Assembly: GCA_024220505.1 (NCBI GenBank)
Contig: JAKZZE010000020.1
Span: 186,001 to 250,000 of the forward strand
Origin: Rhizopus arrhizus
Taxonomy: Eukaryota > Mucoromycota > Mucoromycetes > Mucorales > Rhizopodaceae
Direction of reading: 5' to 3'
DNA: 64,000 bases
Part shown: positions 22,990 through 35,920 of the stretch, piece by piece
Layout of the letters: the number at the start of each line of letters is the position of its first letter
Position numbering within the stretch: the stretch's first letter is position 1
Program-made: the position numbers and the translations under genes
The notes under the pieces: generated by a model
What the model saw: the letters and a program-made list of their open reading frames with translations, nothing else
Databases searched by the model: none
What the model was told of the DNA's origin: nothing

Positions 22990-23880
22990 GCAATTATTTT
23001 TGGGTTACTGTAACACAGATCATGCTACACCTAGTAAATCAACCAACAATGAAAGAGCGTATCCACATCTTACAAACCAAATTCTTGCTTCGAACTATTG
23101 ATGCACCGGATGATACTCTTATGTTTAGATTGCTTCCTTACATTCGAACATCAGCAAGCCACTCACAATGGTACAAGCTCACTACTTCCCCTCTATGGCG
23201 GCTCTGCGCTGAAACAGATCCTGATCAACTTGATCGACGCAAGTTCAAAGCAATTTGTCAAGATTATCTACAAGAATCTTTTGAAAACCGCCGTGCAGAC
23301 ACTAACTCTATCCTTCTCTCCGCTTGCCGTCCTCAATTAGTCATGGATCCCATCCTCTGGTTACCGATGTCATACATTGAACGTAGCCGATTAATTCGTT
23401 GGCGTATGGGCTGATTGCCTAGTGGCCATCCCAAACCATGTATCTACCACCCTCATGACCTGCTCACTCGATCGCATGCTATTACCTATCTACATATGCA
23501 TCATCGCCTTCTTATGCCAAGCACTGTCTCTGACCCTTTATATTATCTTCTCAATCTCCTGCCTACTTCAAGGAAGAAACATACTATACAACCTCGATCA
23601 AAATATTCAGCATGGTTTATTCGATGACCGATCATTTGCCAAATCCTACATGAACTTGACTACCTCCACCATGACAAAACTGCTCCTGAAATTCCACCTT
23701 TGGGTACTAAACTATTGCATTGGTTCAGCCCTAATTAATCTCGTATCGTTTGTTACTGTATCTTCTTCATCTTCCCATCTTTATCCTTTTTCCCTTTTTG
23801 ACTATCAAAAAGGTTTTTTTAGCTCTTTAACCATCTCTTGATCTGACCCGGGCAATACAATAATTTCCATTATTATGTGC
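22990..23880 (+). pseudogene. LINE reverse-transcriptase C-terminus and 3' UTR
   Basis: The frame with TMKERIHILQTKFLLRTIDA, YIRTSASHSQWYKLTTSPLW and DPILWLPMSYIERSRLIRWR is the C-terminal region after the polymerase domain of LINE ORF2 proteins. Stops occur as TGA at 23412-23414 and 23625-23627, both at expected Trp positions (RMG-stop-LPSGHPKPCIYHP and WFIR-stop-PIICQILHELDY). The frame ends near 23735 with LLHWFSPN. The pyrimidine-rich tail up to the TGACCCGGGCAATACAAT stretch (about 23850) is likely the element's 3' UTR. Only the 3' end is present, as expected of 5'-truncated LINE insertions. Confidence 0.7.
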
Positions 23881-24577
23881 TCAATTGGGTTATTTTAATT
23901 CTCAGATAAATAAAATATTCTTTAATCGTACTGTAACACATATCCGTAACACCCAATATGGAATGTTACCAAAAAACGACCAGCATCTGAGATCAAAATT
24001 TGTTGCAACAATTCCCCCCTTAAATTGGTAAAGATTTCTTGAAACGGGATACAGTAGAATATGTATTACTCTTGGCTTTCAATTGATTTGCATACTTTTT
24101 GATACTGCGAAAAGACAATAATGTATAAATTCTAAATTGTTTTATATATTTTTTTCTTCTTTATCGAAATTCTATTACAGCAAGTAAATAACAAACAAAA
24201 ACCATTCTGTGTCATTATTGAAGATGATTGCTATTCGGCAATTGAAGCCACACGTGATGAATTGAACCATCCGCTCATGAACTTTATTTTGTTGGGCTTG
24301 TGATATTGAAAGTCGCTCTTTCTTTTTTTTCTTCTCCTCTTTACAACGTTTTTCTTCTATAAACAAAATCTTTCAGTTTTCACAACAAGAGGAAAAAAAA
24401 AGCAACTATTTTCAGTAAAAAGAAGAAAAAAGGCAATTAAGAATAAACAGAAAAAAAAAAGAGGTTAGAACAAAAGCTGTGTAATCAACTTAGTGAAACG
24501 CGTAAAAAATATTTTTTTAACATGTGCAAGATTAGCGTTTTTTTCTCCTTCTTGTTTTTTTTTTTTTCATTTGAAAC
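23881..24577. other. TUP1 upstream region
   Basis: About 700 bp of AT-rich DNA with strong poly-pyrimidine tracts close to the TUP1 start (24540-24575). No ORF of interest. Confidence 0.4.
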
Positions 24578-26943
24578 ATGTCAGTTTATAATCATCGTCC
24601 AATGGTGCCTGCACCACAAAGCCGCATTGTAGAAATGCTAGAAACAATAAGAAACGAATTTGAACAACTAGCACAAGAATTGTATGTCTGTAAAACGCAA
24701 AGAGATGATTTTGAACATAAAAGTAAAATGATTTCTTAATTCAACTTTAGTCATCTGTTAACTTTTGTCTTTGTATAGTGAATCAACAAATATCAGAAAT
24801 GAATAATTTTCAACAAAGCTTACTTGAACTCGAACGTACTCAACAAAATCAAAAGAAGCAGTGAGTGTATTATCCCTGTCATGTATAAACAGCCATTTAA
24901 ACCGCAGCCTTTTTTTATTTTTTTTATGCTAGATATGAAGATGAAATTGCCAGGCTTCGTCAGCAAATCGAGTCACGTATCCCTTCCGGTGGTCCTTCAG
25001 GCATGCCACTACATCCTCTTCCTCCTCAACAACAAAAACCTCAGCTTCCACATCAACCTCCACCACCCAATATTGGACCTGGATCAAATTATTTTGGAGG
25101 CATCATGAACGCCCACGCCCAAGGAACCTCTGGCTTAGTTGCTCCACCTCAAATACCCGAACAATCACCAAGTCAACCCTCTCAGCCTTCTCCCCACTTT
25201 CAAGCGCCTCCCGCGCCTTCCTATCTAAATGGGCAGCAGCAGGCATATGTTCAGTCTCCTGGAGGTAGAGGCATATCCACCCCACCCACATCTCACCCTC
25301 AACGGCCAGATTGGGGCAACTACGGCTATCGTCCCGGCTCGTCTGTTCCTCCCCCTGTCGCACCACCTGAATCGATAGGTTCAAAGCGTAAATCAAACTC
25401 TTCCTCTTCCTCAGCTACTCCTGTGACCCCTCAGCAACAGCAACAGCAGATTCAGCAACAGTTAAAACATCAGCAACAGCAACTGATTCAAAAGCAGCAA
25501 CAACAACAACAACAACAGCAGCAGCAACAACAACAACAACAACAGCAACAGCAACAGCAGCAACAGCAGCAGCAACAACAACAGCAACAGCAGCAAGCTA
25601 TGATGTCTCGCCCTGCATCTACCAACAAAATATCTAGTCCATCTACTGGATCAGGCAATTTAGCTGATGTTGATCCTGAAAACGTACCAGCTAATATGAA
25701 AGTAGAGGGCCAAGACTGGTTTGCATTGTAGGAAAAACAAACTGATACACATATATGCATAGTTTAACTATTTTCATAGGTTTAACCCTAAAGCACCTCG
25801 TCAGTTAAAGGTTGATTTGATGCATACCATGGAACATACTAGTGTTGTTTGTTGTGTTAAATTCAGTGCTGATGGTCGCTTCTTGGCTGCTGGTTGTAAT
25901 CGAGCCACTTTTATTTATGATGCTGTTACCTCACAGAGAGTAGCGTAAGTCCATCTAAACTGCACTGATACATAGAATGTTGATATGAAACTTTTAATCT
26001 TCTAGTGTTCTGCAAGATGAAAATATCAAAGCAGAAGGAGATTTATATATTCGTTCTGTTTGTTTTAGTCCTGATGGTAGTTATCTTGCCACGGGTGCTG
26101 AAGATATGAAGATTAGAGCAAGTATTTATGCTTTTTTATAACCTGTTGTATTCTAATATGTCTATAGATTTGGGACATTGCCAATAAACGTATTAGAAAT
26201 ATTCTGAGTGGACATGAGCAAGATATTTATTCTCTTGATTTCAGTCGAGATGGACGTTTAATTGCATCTGGTTCGGGTGATTGTTCTGCAAGGATTTGGA
26301 GTATGACAGACGGCAAATGTCTTCAGGTCCTTCGGATCATTGATCACGACCAAAAGGATCCTGGAGTGACGAGCGTTGCCTTTTCACCTGATGGACGTAT
26401 TGTGGCCGCAGCCAGTCTCGACAAAATGATCAGAATATGGGATACTCAAACTGGATCTTTATTAGAAAGACTAGAAGGACACAAGGACAGTGTGTACTCT
26501 GTTGCGTTCATGCCTGATGGCAAAATGCTCGTCAGCGGCAGTTTGGACAAGACACTCAAGCTGTGGCAATTGGGCACAAGTGAAGGACGTGGTATAGGTG
26601 TTGATAGAGACAGAGGTAAAGGGCCATGTAAAGTGACCTTTACTGGGCACAAGGACTTTGTTTTGTCTGTTGGTTGTACACCTGATGGTCGTTGGGTTGT
26701 CTCTGGTTCAAAAGATCGTGGAGTACAGTTTTGGGATCCACGTACAGGACAAACACAGTTTATGTTGCAAGGACATAAAAACTCTGGTATTATTAAAAGA
26801 GTGTTTTTTACTATGATATTAACATCTATTCTATAGTCATTTCAGTTGCCATCAGTCCATCTGGCAAACCCTTCTTTGCAACAGGTTCAGGTGATAACCG
26901 TGCAAGAATATGGAGTTACGATTCTATTAGTAGAAGTTATTAG
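24578..26943 (+). CDS. TUP1: General transcriptional corepressor Tup1
   Basis: Seven exons (24578-24722, 24779-24860, 24933-25727, 25780-25944, 26006-26117, 26168-26786, 26837-26943) total 2025 nt, 674 aa. The N-terminal helix ([20 protein letters not shown]) is the Tup1 tetramerisation domain that also binds Ssn6/Cyc8. A Pro/Gln-rich linker with a long Gln run precedes the [18 protein letters not shown] block and a seven-bladed WD40 propeller ([18 protein letters not shown] through [12 protein letters not shown]). In the family the Ssn6-Tup1 complex is recruited by DNA-binding repressors and acts through histone deacetylases and Mediator. The fifth intron (26118-26167) begins with GC, not GT: only AGA|GCAAGT joined to ATAG|ATTTGGGAC restores KIRIWDI. 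Confidence 0.96.
25432..25599 (+). repeat. CAA/CAG repeat coding for polyglutamine in Tup1
   Basis: Mixed CAA and CAG codons give an almost pure Gln tract, interrupted only by a few Ile, Leu, Lys and His residues in its first third; the last part is over 30 consecutive Gln. Mixed codons suggest selection on the protein or older age rather than recent slippage of one triplet. Gln-rich segments are common in Tup1 and Ssn6 proteins. Confidence 0.9.
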
Positions 26944-27400
26944 CGTTCGAAATCTTTTTTTTTCCTTCATAATAAACAAAGCATAATAAATCATTAAATA
27001 CAATGGGCTGCAAAAAAATCTTTTCTTCATAATTTAACCATTGGAAATTTATTGGTTTTTCATGGCAACAACCTCCAGATCGATGATTGTGCTGATTTTT
27101 TGATGGTTGGATACCAAGAAAAGGTCGGGACTTTTATCAAAAGGAAAACAAGACTCGGAAAAGACTGATTTGAATTAACTTTCAGGTTTGGATATGTTGA
27201 ATTATTTGCAGCAAGTGGATTCTTTGCCTCCATGGATGGTACATTTTTCTCTCCTTTGCTTGGGTCATCAATTCAAGAACTTCCAGCAACAATCACAGCA
27301 AGCCTTGAAACTATCTCGATCAACGTAGTATTTATTACACTGAACAAAAAAGAATATATTTTCAAGAACAAGATAATGAATCAACGCTATAAGTTACAAT

Positions 27401-27438
<38 letters not shown>

Positions 27439-27800
27439 TTGTTTAGAGTTTTTTTTTATATAAATATAAACTTTTCAGTATGTAAATAAAAAGCTTATAC
27501 TTGAAATGCTGAGTACTTGTTTATTATCATATTGCTGCTTTTTATATCGTATTGCCCTGAATATCAATCTTACCGTGAATCTACAGGTTTTCAAATCGTT
27601 TTTCTCAAGGACCAGGTCTGTGCATACGGAGCCATAAATCACGAAATTGCTATGTCCTTTGGCATGACTTCTACTGTATATAAGCGACATATTTATTTTA
27701 GATGCGAGACCATGTCTGAATTATACAACACTCTTTTGAAAAACATACGACACCGTACTGATTGTACTTTAACGCTTACAAAAAAAAATATTTTATAAAT
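26944..27800 (+). pseudogene. Fragments of an unrecognised accessory gene
   Basis: Coding-like pieces occur at about 27070-27330 (FRFGYVELFAASGFFASMDG) and 27560-27798 (SYRESTGFQIVFLKDQVCAY, then KRHIYFRCETMSELYNTLL). A 31-A run (27403-27433) lies between them. No domain is recognised, and I could not join the pieces with confident splice sites. They may be the remains of one lineage-specific gene. Confidence 0.25.
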
Positions 27801-30800
27801 ATCTTTTTGATTTTCACGTGACGCTTCGCAGTTATGCTTGGCCTTGTCTGTAATCGTTTCACAAAGTAGGCCGTTTTGCTCTTTTTTTTTTTTGTCTTGC
27901 TTGAGCTTTTACTGTTTGCAATGTCTATAATTTATAGTCCATTTTAACTTTACTCTTTTGTAATAAATAAGCAGGATGATGTCAAGAAGCAACAGGTAAG
28001 AGTGTCATTCTATGTTGCGGTTCAAGTATTTATGAACGTATTTAGATTAGACATAAGGTATTCAACTTCAAATATACACTGCACACAGTTGAGCTCATGT
28101 TTAGTCCTTTTCATTTCTTCACTACCCCATTCCAAGCTTTTTGGCATCTATAATTGATTTCATTTAATAACGACTCTACTGATTTCATATCGTTTGTCTT
28201 GGTCAATTGAGTTGGACAAGTTTGGTATAGGGGGGCTTAAAGGCACTTTTAAAACTTGACAGCCCGTGATGGACTTTATGAGGAATTGTTTATGCTCTTT
28301 TTTATATTCATAATACATCTTGTCCTCACGCCCAATAAGCGCCTGGACTATCGACAGGACATCCAAAAGGAGCTGCTGATGCTGATACGGCCATCAAGAA
28401 ACGAGATTAGTTGATGGTAGGGTTGGCAAAAAAGGCTTGATAACAAGTTTCGCCAATGCTTAAAAAATAATCAGCTAGTCAAGGTTAACTCAATGTCTCA
28501 TGAAACGGATCGTTTGGTTGAAATGATTTGTTACTGCAGACATCACGTTTTAAGCCCTTTCTAATATCCTCAATCCACTGAACCAATTGAAAAAAAAAAA
28601 TCTTTTGTTTATATGAACTGATGCTTAAAAGTTAGACTTTTCATATAAGAAGGTCCAATTTAATCTCTTGTGTCCATTTGTTTTACACACGGATGTTTTA
28701 AACCCAAGGACAATAGACGCACAACCCCAAGCTAGAATTGATCACTCAAGAATATATCATGCCGTTCAAAAGGAACAATACAGGCTCGACAAAGGCTGGC
28801 AGTCAATCTAAAATTAGATTCAAGGCTTCACATGAATCGTGCATAAAAGTTTTTGTGGTGAATCCTTCTTGGGCAATATAAACTGGTCCATTGTTATCTG
28901 ATTAGATTTGTAAGGAGATGGGATACTTGAGAAACACAAAGTGAGAGCTGGATTTTATAGATACAGTCAGATGTACTGTATCGAATAAAACCACACCCTA
29001 CTTTTCTGATTTTAAAAAATCCAAACCCACAATCGGAAAGCATTTACAAGAACAAATCCCAGAGTAGCATAGTACAAGTAGCACCTGTACTGCCAAACTC
29101 CCACCTTGTCCACTTTCTAACACAGAAATGACGATGAAAGTAGGTAGCAGCAATCGATTTTGAAATTGCTCGGTCGCTATTTCCTTTTTTTTTTTAAAAA
29201 AAAAATGTACGAGTCAAAAATAAGTTTACTTTTTAAATTGTTGAGAATCTTACCTAGGCGATACTTTATGTTAAAAATCAAATATTGAGATACAAAATAC
29301 ACTTGTAGGAAAAGGGTTAATGAAAAAGAGCATGCTATGATGCTAGTTTCTTTTTCATTTAATTTAAAATTGACTTGTTCTTGGGAAAAAAAAAAAAAAA
29401 AAGAGAGCTTTCGTAAATTGAATTGTGGTGAATTTGTGTCTTCATCCGAAATATGACCTATGCTCGTGATTTGATAAAAGTAATAGGAAACCAAAATGTT
29501 GATTTCAATGCTGTCTCGAATGGGGGTAATGAGGATGTATTGACTGTTGGTAGAGAGGTCATGAAGATTCTGTTGGACATAGCCCTATCGATGATCACAA
29601 AGGGTTTTAAAGATAAAAATAATATTTTTTTTACATGGATTAAAATAGAAGAATATTGCTGATTTCAATTTGTCTCTTTTTCACTGCTGTGAAAGCTGTA
29701 TTTGATGTTTTATGTCTATCAGATCACACTATTCTTTATTGGTTGATGAAAGACGAGTTCTTTTTGAAAATGATCCAGAAATTAAAATACTCTTTGAAAG
29801 CCATTTGTTCATTCTGTGGATATCGCATCGTATGTCTACATGGACACATACACAAGGTATGAGATAATGCATAAGAAGGCAGTATACATATTTATTCTAT
29901 ATGCACCCGTAATATGATGAGATCACATACATCTTAGTCACTCCCTCCTTCATTCTTTTTCTCTCCTTACTATTTTCCATATTGAGTATGTCATCAATCT
30001 TATTCTTACACGACATCATATCATTGTTAACGCGCTTCTTTTTATGCATTTTGCTTTGTTTATCTGTGGTAAAAGATAACATCAAGTATGTCCAATCATA
30101 AGTCAATTACAAAACAATGGGGCAATCATAACTTGTTACAGGATTGATTAGATAGCGTAAAACAATGCAACAGGCGAATATTTCAAAAAAAAAAAGATAC
30201 GGTTCATATTCATTCCCCTAGACTGATGGATAGCATAAATTGTAAAAAGTTCATTTTTTCATATGTCTTTCATCATGAAGCAATGAATTAATTTCTATTT
30301 CAAAGTTTTAGCTTGTTCTGAAAGAACGTACGGCATGTCATCCTTGCTTCAATGCAAAGTAAATTTTTAATGACCGGCCCCAATGAAATTCAATGCTCTC
30401 CAAATAAACAAAAGGAGTTTAGTTTTCTTTTTTTTTGGTTTTCTGGCATGAATCAAAAAAAAAAAAAAAGATCAAGACTTAAAAGATTCCTTCAACCGGT
30501 TATGGTTAAATTGTAGTGAACAGATTCTTGATCTGTGCTTTGACTTTCCTGAAAAGGACAAGAGAAGGGAGGAAGGAAATAATCAGAGGAGTTTGATCTT
30601 ATGTCATTGAGAGAGAAAAAAAAAAAAGGACTTTTGGGTAATAAAACGGAGCTATTTTGTATTGTATTATCTCATCATTATCTAAGGCAGATCCCCACTT
30701 TTGTCTACATAAAAAGCCATGCTTTTTTTTTTTTTTTTTTTTTCTTTATCATTTGATTCAACTTTTCCTTTCCACAAGATTTTTGTGCTTATTTTGTAAA

Positions 30801-30846
30801 TAAAAAAGGTACATAAAGTCTTTTTCTCCCTTTCTTTCAAAACACA
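27801..30846. other. Long gene-poor region
   Basis: About 3 kb with no conserved gene. A frame at 29453-29662 and another at 29656-29862 (LSDHTILYWLMKDEFFLKMI) look protein-like, but I cannot assign or splice them. Several A or T runs of 9-17 nt are present, and a pyrimidine-rich leader (30720-30845) precedes the kinase gene. Confidence 0.35.
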
Positions 30847-32732
30847 ATGTTTTCTTTCATCAAAGATTTTATTCATTTAAAAAGGAAAAGGCTTCAGACC
30901 AAGTATATTAACAGCATTAATAGCAAGATGAATGTTCATGCAGTACCAAATCAAAATCATTTAGACACAAAGGACAACAGCAAATCGATCCAACCGCATA
31001 GGGTCGTGCCCAGATCACAATCAGCTCAAAACCTAAAAGATTCTAAAAAAGCGACAGAGGAGCTAGCCCAGAGGGTAGCAGAGCAAAACAATAAAAGAAA
31101 GAGTCAGTTACTCCTTCATCACGGTCTTGATCGATTTGAGATTATCAAGAAAATTGGAGAGTAAAGGATGGAAAGATTTACTTTTTTTTCCTATTCAACT
31201 GACCCCCTATTGTGTTAGTGGTGCATTTTCAAATGTCTATGCTGCTCGTGATATGACAACAGGCAGGAAGGTGGCTATAAAAGTAGCACAGAAGCCAAAA
31301 CCTGAAAAAGTGAGATTTTCCTTCATGTCATCCCACACGACACTAACCTGTCCTTAGAATGATTATCGGCATTTACATTCAAGTATTCAAAAAAAACCAA
31401 AGGCAACTGAAGTACATGTCAATATGAAATGATATCATCCTTTGCTAATCCTTCCCCTCCTTTTTTTTTAATCTAGCGTGCCAGTATTTTAAAAGAAGTA
31501 CAGATCATGAGAAACATTCGACACCCAAACATAGTCCAACTGGTTCAATACACAGAAACCCGAAACAATTATTTCTTGACGATGGAACTCTGTGAAGGCG
31601 GTGAACTATTCCATCAGATTGTCAAGCTAACTTATTTTAGTGAAGATCTCTCTCGTCATGTTATCACACAAGTAGCAGCAGCTGTAAAATATCTTCATGA
31701 AGAATGTGGTATCGTACACAGGTTTTTTATTAAGAAAATGTACTCTTTAAAAAATCCGACTCACACACTCTCACACACAGGGACATCAAGCCCGAAAACA
31801 TCCTGTTTGATCCCATACCCATCTTACCTTCCAAGCATCGCAAGCTACGTCCGACAGACAACGAAAGCAAGGTGGACGAAGGCGAGTTCATCAAGGGCTA
31901 CGGTGGCGGTGGGATCGGTCGGATCAAGCTAGCCGACTTTGGACTTTCCAAAGTGATCTGGGACAACTCGACCTTTACACCCTGCGGCACGGTGGGCTAC
32001 ACCGCACCCGAGATCGTGTGCGATCAACAGTATTCGAAATCTGTCGACATGTGGGCCATCGGCTGTGTGCTCTATACCATCCTCTGCGGCTTCCCACCCT
32101 TTTACGATGAATCGATCCAGAGCTTGACGGACAAGGTGGCCAGGGGCCACTTTACCTTCCTGAGTCCCTGGTGGGACACGATGAGCCTGAGTGTCAAGGA
32201 CCTGATTCGTCATTTGCTTTGTGTGGATTCCAAAAAGAGATTTACGATCCATGAACTCTTGGACCATCCCTGGATCACCCAAACATCCCTCCTCAGACCC
32301 TCCAGCCGAGAACAGAGCCGGATGAACCAGGTTCCGACTGGGTCTCAAGCCACGGAGGAAGAGGACGTGCTGATGGACGAGGCGAATTATTCGACTCCGG
32401 ATGCGGCCACGCTTCGTGAGATCTTTGATGTTACCTATGCCGTTCAGCGGATGGGTGAAGAGCAACCGAAGGAAGGACAAGAGGAGACGAAGAAGTTGGC
32501 GAGGCATGTGCCCGTTCCTCACACACAGCAAAACCATCATCTGCCGATCGCTCAAAAGCTGGCTGAACACAGTCGTGGTGTGGCGAATCCTGTCCGCTGC
32601 CAATACAATCAACAATACCCCAATCCAGTGGAGCAATTACCAAACACGATCGCAAAACAAAGATTCAATCTGGACATGAACAATGCCACGCTTTTAAAAA
32701 ATCGTAAAGGGGCCATGAAAGCTCAAGTGTAA
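30847..32732 (+). CDS. srk1: Srk1/Rck2-type MAPK-activated serine/threonine kinase
   Basis: Exons 30847-31160, 31219-31309, 31358-31411, 31477-31721 and 31781-32732 give 1656 nt (551 aa). Kinase landmarks are IGDGAFSNVYAARD (G-loop, restored by the first intron), VAIKVA (Lys), IVHRDIKPENILFD (catalytic loop, restored by the last intron), DFGLSK and GTVGYTAPEIV. Between the catalytic loop and DFG there is a long insert with DEGEFIKGYGGGGIG, which is distinctive for fungal Srk1/Rck2 kinases. The tail has LREIFDVTYAVQRM, also typical. In the family these cytosolic kinases are activated by the Hog1/Sty1 stress MAPK and restrain the cell cycle and translation under stress. The catalytic-loop exon is markedly richer in G+C than the surrounding DNA. 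Confidence 0.9.
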
Positions 32733-32875
32733 ATTATTATGTAAATTATCTATTTTTTCTGTAAAGTTCGGTTATTTAAATTGTATTTTTTTTTTTTTTT
32801 TTTTCATGCAATCCATAAATGATTTCATCTTTTTCATTTTTTTTTTTTTTTCTTGTTCTCTTTCTTTTCCAAAAC

Positions 32876-33678
32876 ATGAATACAGAAATAAAAGCACCTG
32901 GTGAAAAATTTGATATCGAAAGCCATTCACTTACAGATTATATCGATCCAAGGTAAAAAAAAGTAAACGATTTTATAAAAAAGTCCTTGAACACTCTTTC
33001 CTTAGTCAGATGGGGTCTCGTATTCTTTCTGACGAAAATAAGATGAAAGGCATAAAAGATCCAGAGCGTCGAGACATCTCAACAGCCCATGTGGATTCTT
33101 CACTGGTGAATAACACATCGCATGCTGGGTTCGCCTATGATGCGTTTGTGTCTTTCTGTGCTCGCCTGCTGCTGTGTGATCCGATGATGGACCATGCTGT
33201 CTTGCTGTTTGCTTCGAATGTGCTCACGTTGGTAGAGAACAACTCTCTGGACACAGCCGAGCTCAAAAGAAGGGTGGAACAGCTGCTGCCGACCGCATCA
33301 CCTAGCCAGGACGGATGGACGAAATACAAGTATGGTCGAGGTGCCAAGTTGGCCGTTTCAGATTTCGAACAACTCCACAGCCTGGCCGAACGGGTTGCTC
33401 AGTGCAATGAGGGTCGGGATGGCCGCCAGCAGAGCTTGAGGATAGTGGATGATGACGTAAGTGATACAAAGGAAGAGCAGGCCAGCAAGAGACGAAGGTC
33501 GAGTGTCAAGGGTGATGTCCAATACATCCATCATCTTTCACTGCCCACACCCACACAACCAAAAAAATATACAACCTATCCCAGCTTTATTGAACATAAT
33601 CAAGAAGGGATCCCAAGTCATCTAGAGTACGATAAAGACATTACCCCGTTTGACAGTGAAGAGGATGAGGATGTATAA
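32876..33678 (+). CDS. Conserved-looking protein of unknown function
   Basis: Two exons, 32876-32952 and 33006-33678, join in frame to 750 nt (249 aa); the junction yields DPSQMGSRILSDENK. The central part (AYDAFVSFCARLLLCDPMMD and following) is predicted helical and hydrophobic, followed by a basic KRRRSS segment that may be a nuclear signal and an acidic C-terminus (DSEEDEDV). I recognise no named family. It starts 144 bp after the Srk1-type kinase on the same strand, and its second exon has the same raised G+C. The length, clean splice sites and biased codon use support a real gene. Confidence 0.65.
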
Positions 33679-35200
33679 AAAGTAGTTTTTAATGTAAATT
33701 TAGAAATCTTTAATCCTCTTGTTGTTTATGTGCGATGATGGCCTTTTTTTTTTAATAAGCCTAGTGACGATATTAAAATGAATGTAAAAAACGTATTTTT
33801 CTGAGCTTTCTTATCAACTTGTGTCGATGTTACAAGTTGTAAATGTTTCATTATACACTATTGAATATAAAGCATACATTTCGTCTACGCTTGATGGGCT
33901 ATCCATCCAAAGCGATGGGTCATACGCTATGTTTGTCATTCATCCTTCTGAATTGTAGATTTATGGTTTATTTTCCAACGTCCCTTTGTCAATCATCTTT
34001 TTTGCTTGTGATGGTATGAATCAAAACGAGATGAACTCAACCTGATTCATTATCAACAAATCAAGTAGTCTGTTATAAATTCATTAGAAACCGATGCTAA
34101 TCTATCCTTATCCTCCTCCCCCTTTTTTTTTTATTTAAAGATCTTGGTTGATACAAATTTGCATGAAATACTCAAAAAAGCTAAATACATTGTTTGCTTC
34201 TACTACAAAGAGTGATGATAGATACAAGTGATTTTGAGAGATGATTCAGAACGATGGTTGATATCAATTTCTTAAAGCATGTAGCTCTTTGAGTGATGAA
34301 AAGGATGTGTTTATTGAAGGTTTTGATATCAAAAAGATGATGTTTGTAAATAAAAGATGAAAAAATTCCAGACATAAAGCAAGATGGGCCATATCGCAGT
34401 GCATAGAGTGATGCTTAATAAGGAAAGGCTGATCCAACCCTATTTTATTTGTTGTGAACCAAAGAGTGTCTGTGGTGATTTAGTTGAGACGATAAAGCCA
34501 GGTACATGCTCGATAGGCATAATGTTTCCTTTAATCATAAACATAAAAGTAGACAACGAGAAAATGAACCCCTTGAGACCCCCTCTCTTTTTAAGACATA
34601 TCAATGACAAGAATCTGTAGTTTACCAAAAAAAAAAAAAAAAAAAAAAAAGTAAGATGAATTTAAAAGTGCTTATTCTTGCTGTTTTAATAAACTGAAAA
34701 TGACAGTGAACACAAAATTTAAAGGTATGCAACATTTAAGAAGAGTTGAATGTTTGTTGATGTGAATGATAATCCTACATAATAAATGAATCCTGATTTT
34801 ATTTACAATGAAAAAGAATCATGGATATCTTCAAAAGAGTGTTGCCCAGACAAGATGGTCATGAAATCTTTACTCATCTACATCCTCAGAACACAAAAAT
34901 GAGTCTCCGGTGAAAGGTACAAAATGAGATGAGTGTAACGATTGGGACAGAAAAGAAAGTTGTATACAGTTTACTATAAATGGGATTCTTTTGGCAGAAA
35001 TAATTGTAAGTTTATCATTGATAGATTATAAACAAGGAGGAACAAGCTTCTTTTTTTATCTCTTTTTTTTTTTTTTGTTATTGTTTTGTGTATTGCAAAC
35101 TCTAAAAAAAAAACCGGCCTATTGAATAAAAAAAGGTTAGAAAGGGAGGGGGAAAAAAAAAATCTTTTTCTTTTCCTTCTTCTTTTTTTTGTGTAAATAA
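33679..35200. other. Intergenic region upstream of the Kin4-type kinase
   Basis: About 1.5 kb, AT-rich, no supported ORF. Includes a 24-A run (34627-34650) and several pyrimidine tracts just upstream of the kinase ATG, typical of long fungal 5' regions. Confidence 0.4.
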
Positions 35201-35871
35201 ATGTCTGTTATTATAAGCCATTCTTGTGATATGATCCCGATGGGTAAAAATAATAATAATAAACAAGATGGAAATGACTGATACAAAAAAAAGATAAATC
35301 AAATCATGATTTACCTAAACGAAAAACAAGTGCTAGATTAGGTCCATTTTTACTATTGAAAACATTGGGTGTAGGTGAATTTGGAAAAGTAAAGATGGGT
35401 AAACATGTAGAGACAGATCAAAAGGTAAGAAAAAGAGAACAAGATGGTGGATGATAACATGCGTTTTAGGTAGCTGTCAAACTGGTAAAGAAAGAAGACA
35501 TTGATTCTTTAACTCAGTTGGATAAAATTCGTATGGAAATTGATATTTTAAAAGTAAAAATGAATAACAAGAATCGTAATGATCCTTATTCATCCAATAG
35601 ACACTTAACCATCCATACATTGTAAAATTGCTCACAGTGAATGAAACAGAGAGCTGTATTGGTATCGTGTTGGAATACGCCGAAGGTAATCTACTTTGCA
35701 TTCAATGCATCATCTAATTACTGTTCAGGTGGTGAATTATTTGAATACATTTACAAGCAAAAATTCTTGCAAGAAGATGAAGCACGTCGACTGTTTTCTC
35801 AATTGATAAGCAGTATTCACTATATGCACCAAAAAAATATTGTGCATCGAGATTTAAAGCTTGCAAGTTTC

Positions 35872-35920
<49 letters not shown>

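Noticed and set aside
25488..25760. Antisense ORF with a long run of Cys residues
   Set aside because: It is the shadow of the CAA/CAG repeat in TUP1 read on the other strand; no independent support.
29177..29494. 105-residue minus-strand ORF
   Set aside because: Low-complexity Phe/Lys/Ser composition over an AT-rich stretch; no conserved motif.
29453..29862. Possible PP4 regulatory subunit 3 (SMEK/Psy2) fragment
   Set aside because: A single stretch (LSDHTILYWLMKDEFFLKMI) is faintly reminiscent, but flanking blocks do not fit and no splice model supports it.
31929..32636. 235-residue ORF antisense to the Srk1-type kinase
   Set aside because: Long only because the exon is GC-rich; the plus strand has full kinase motifs.
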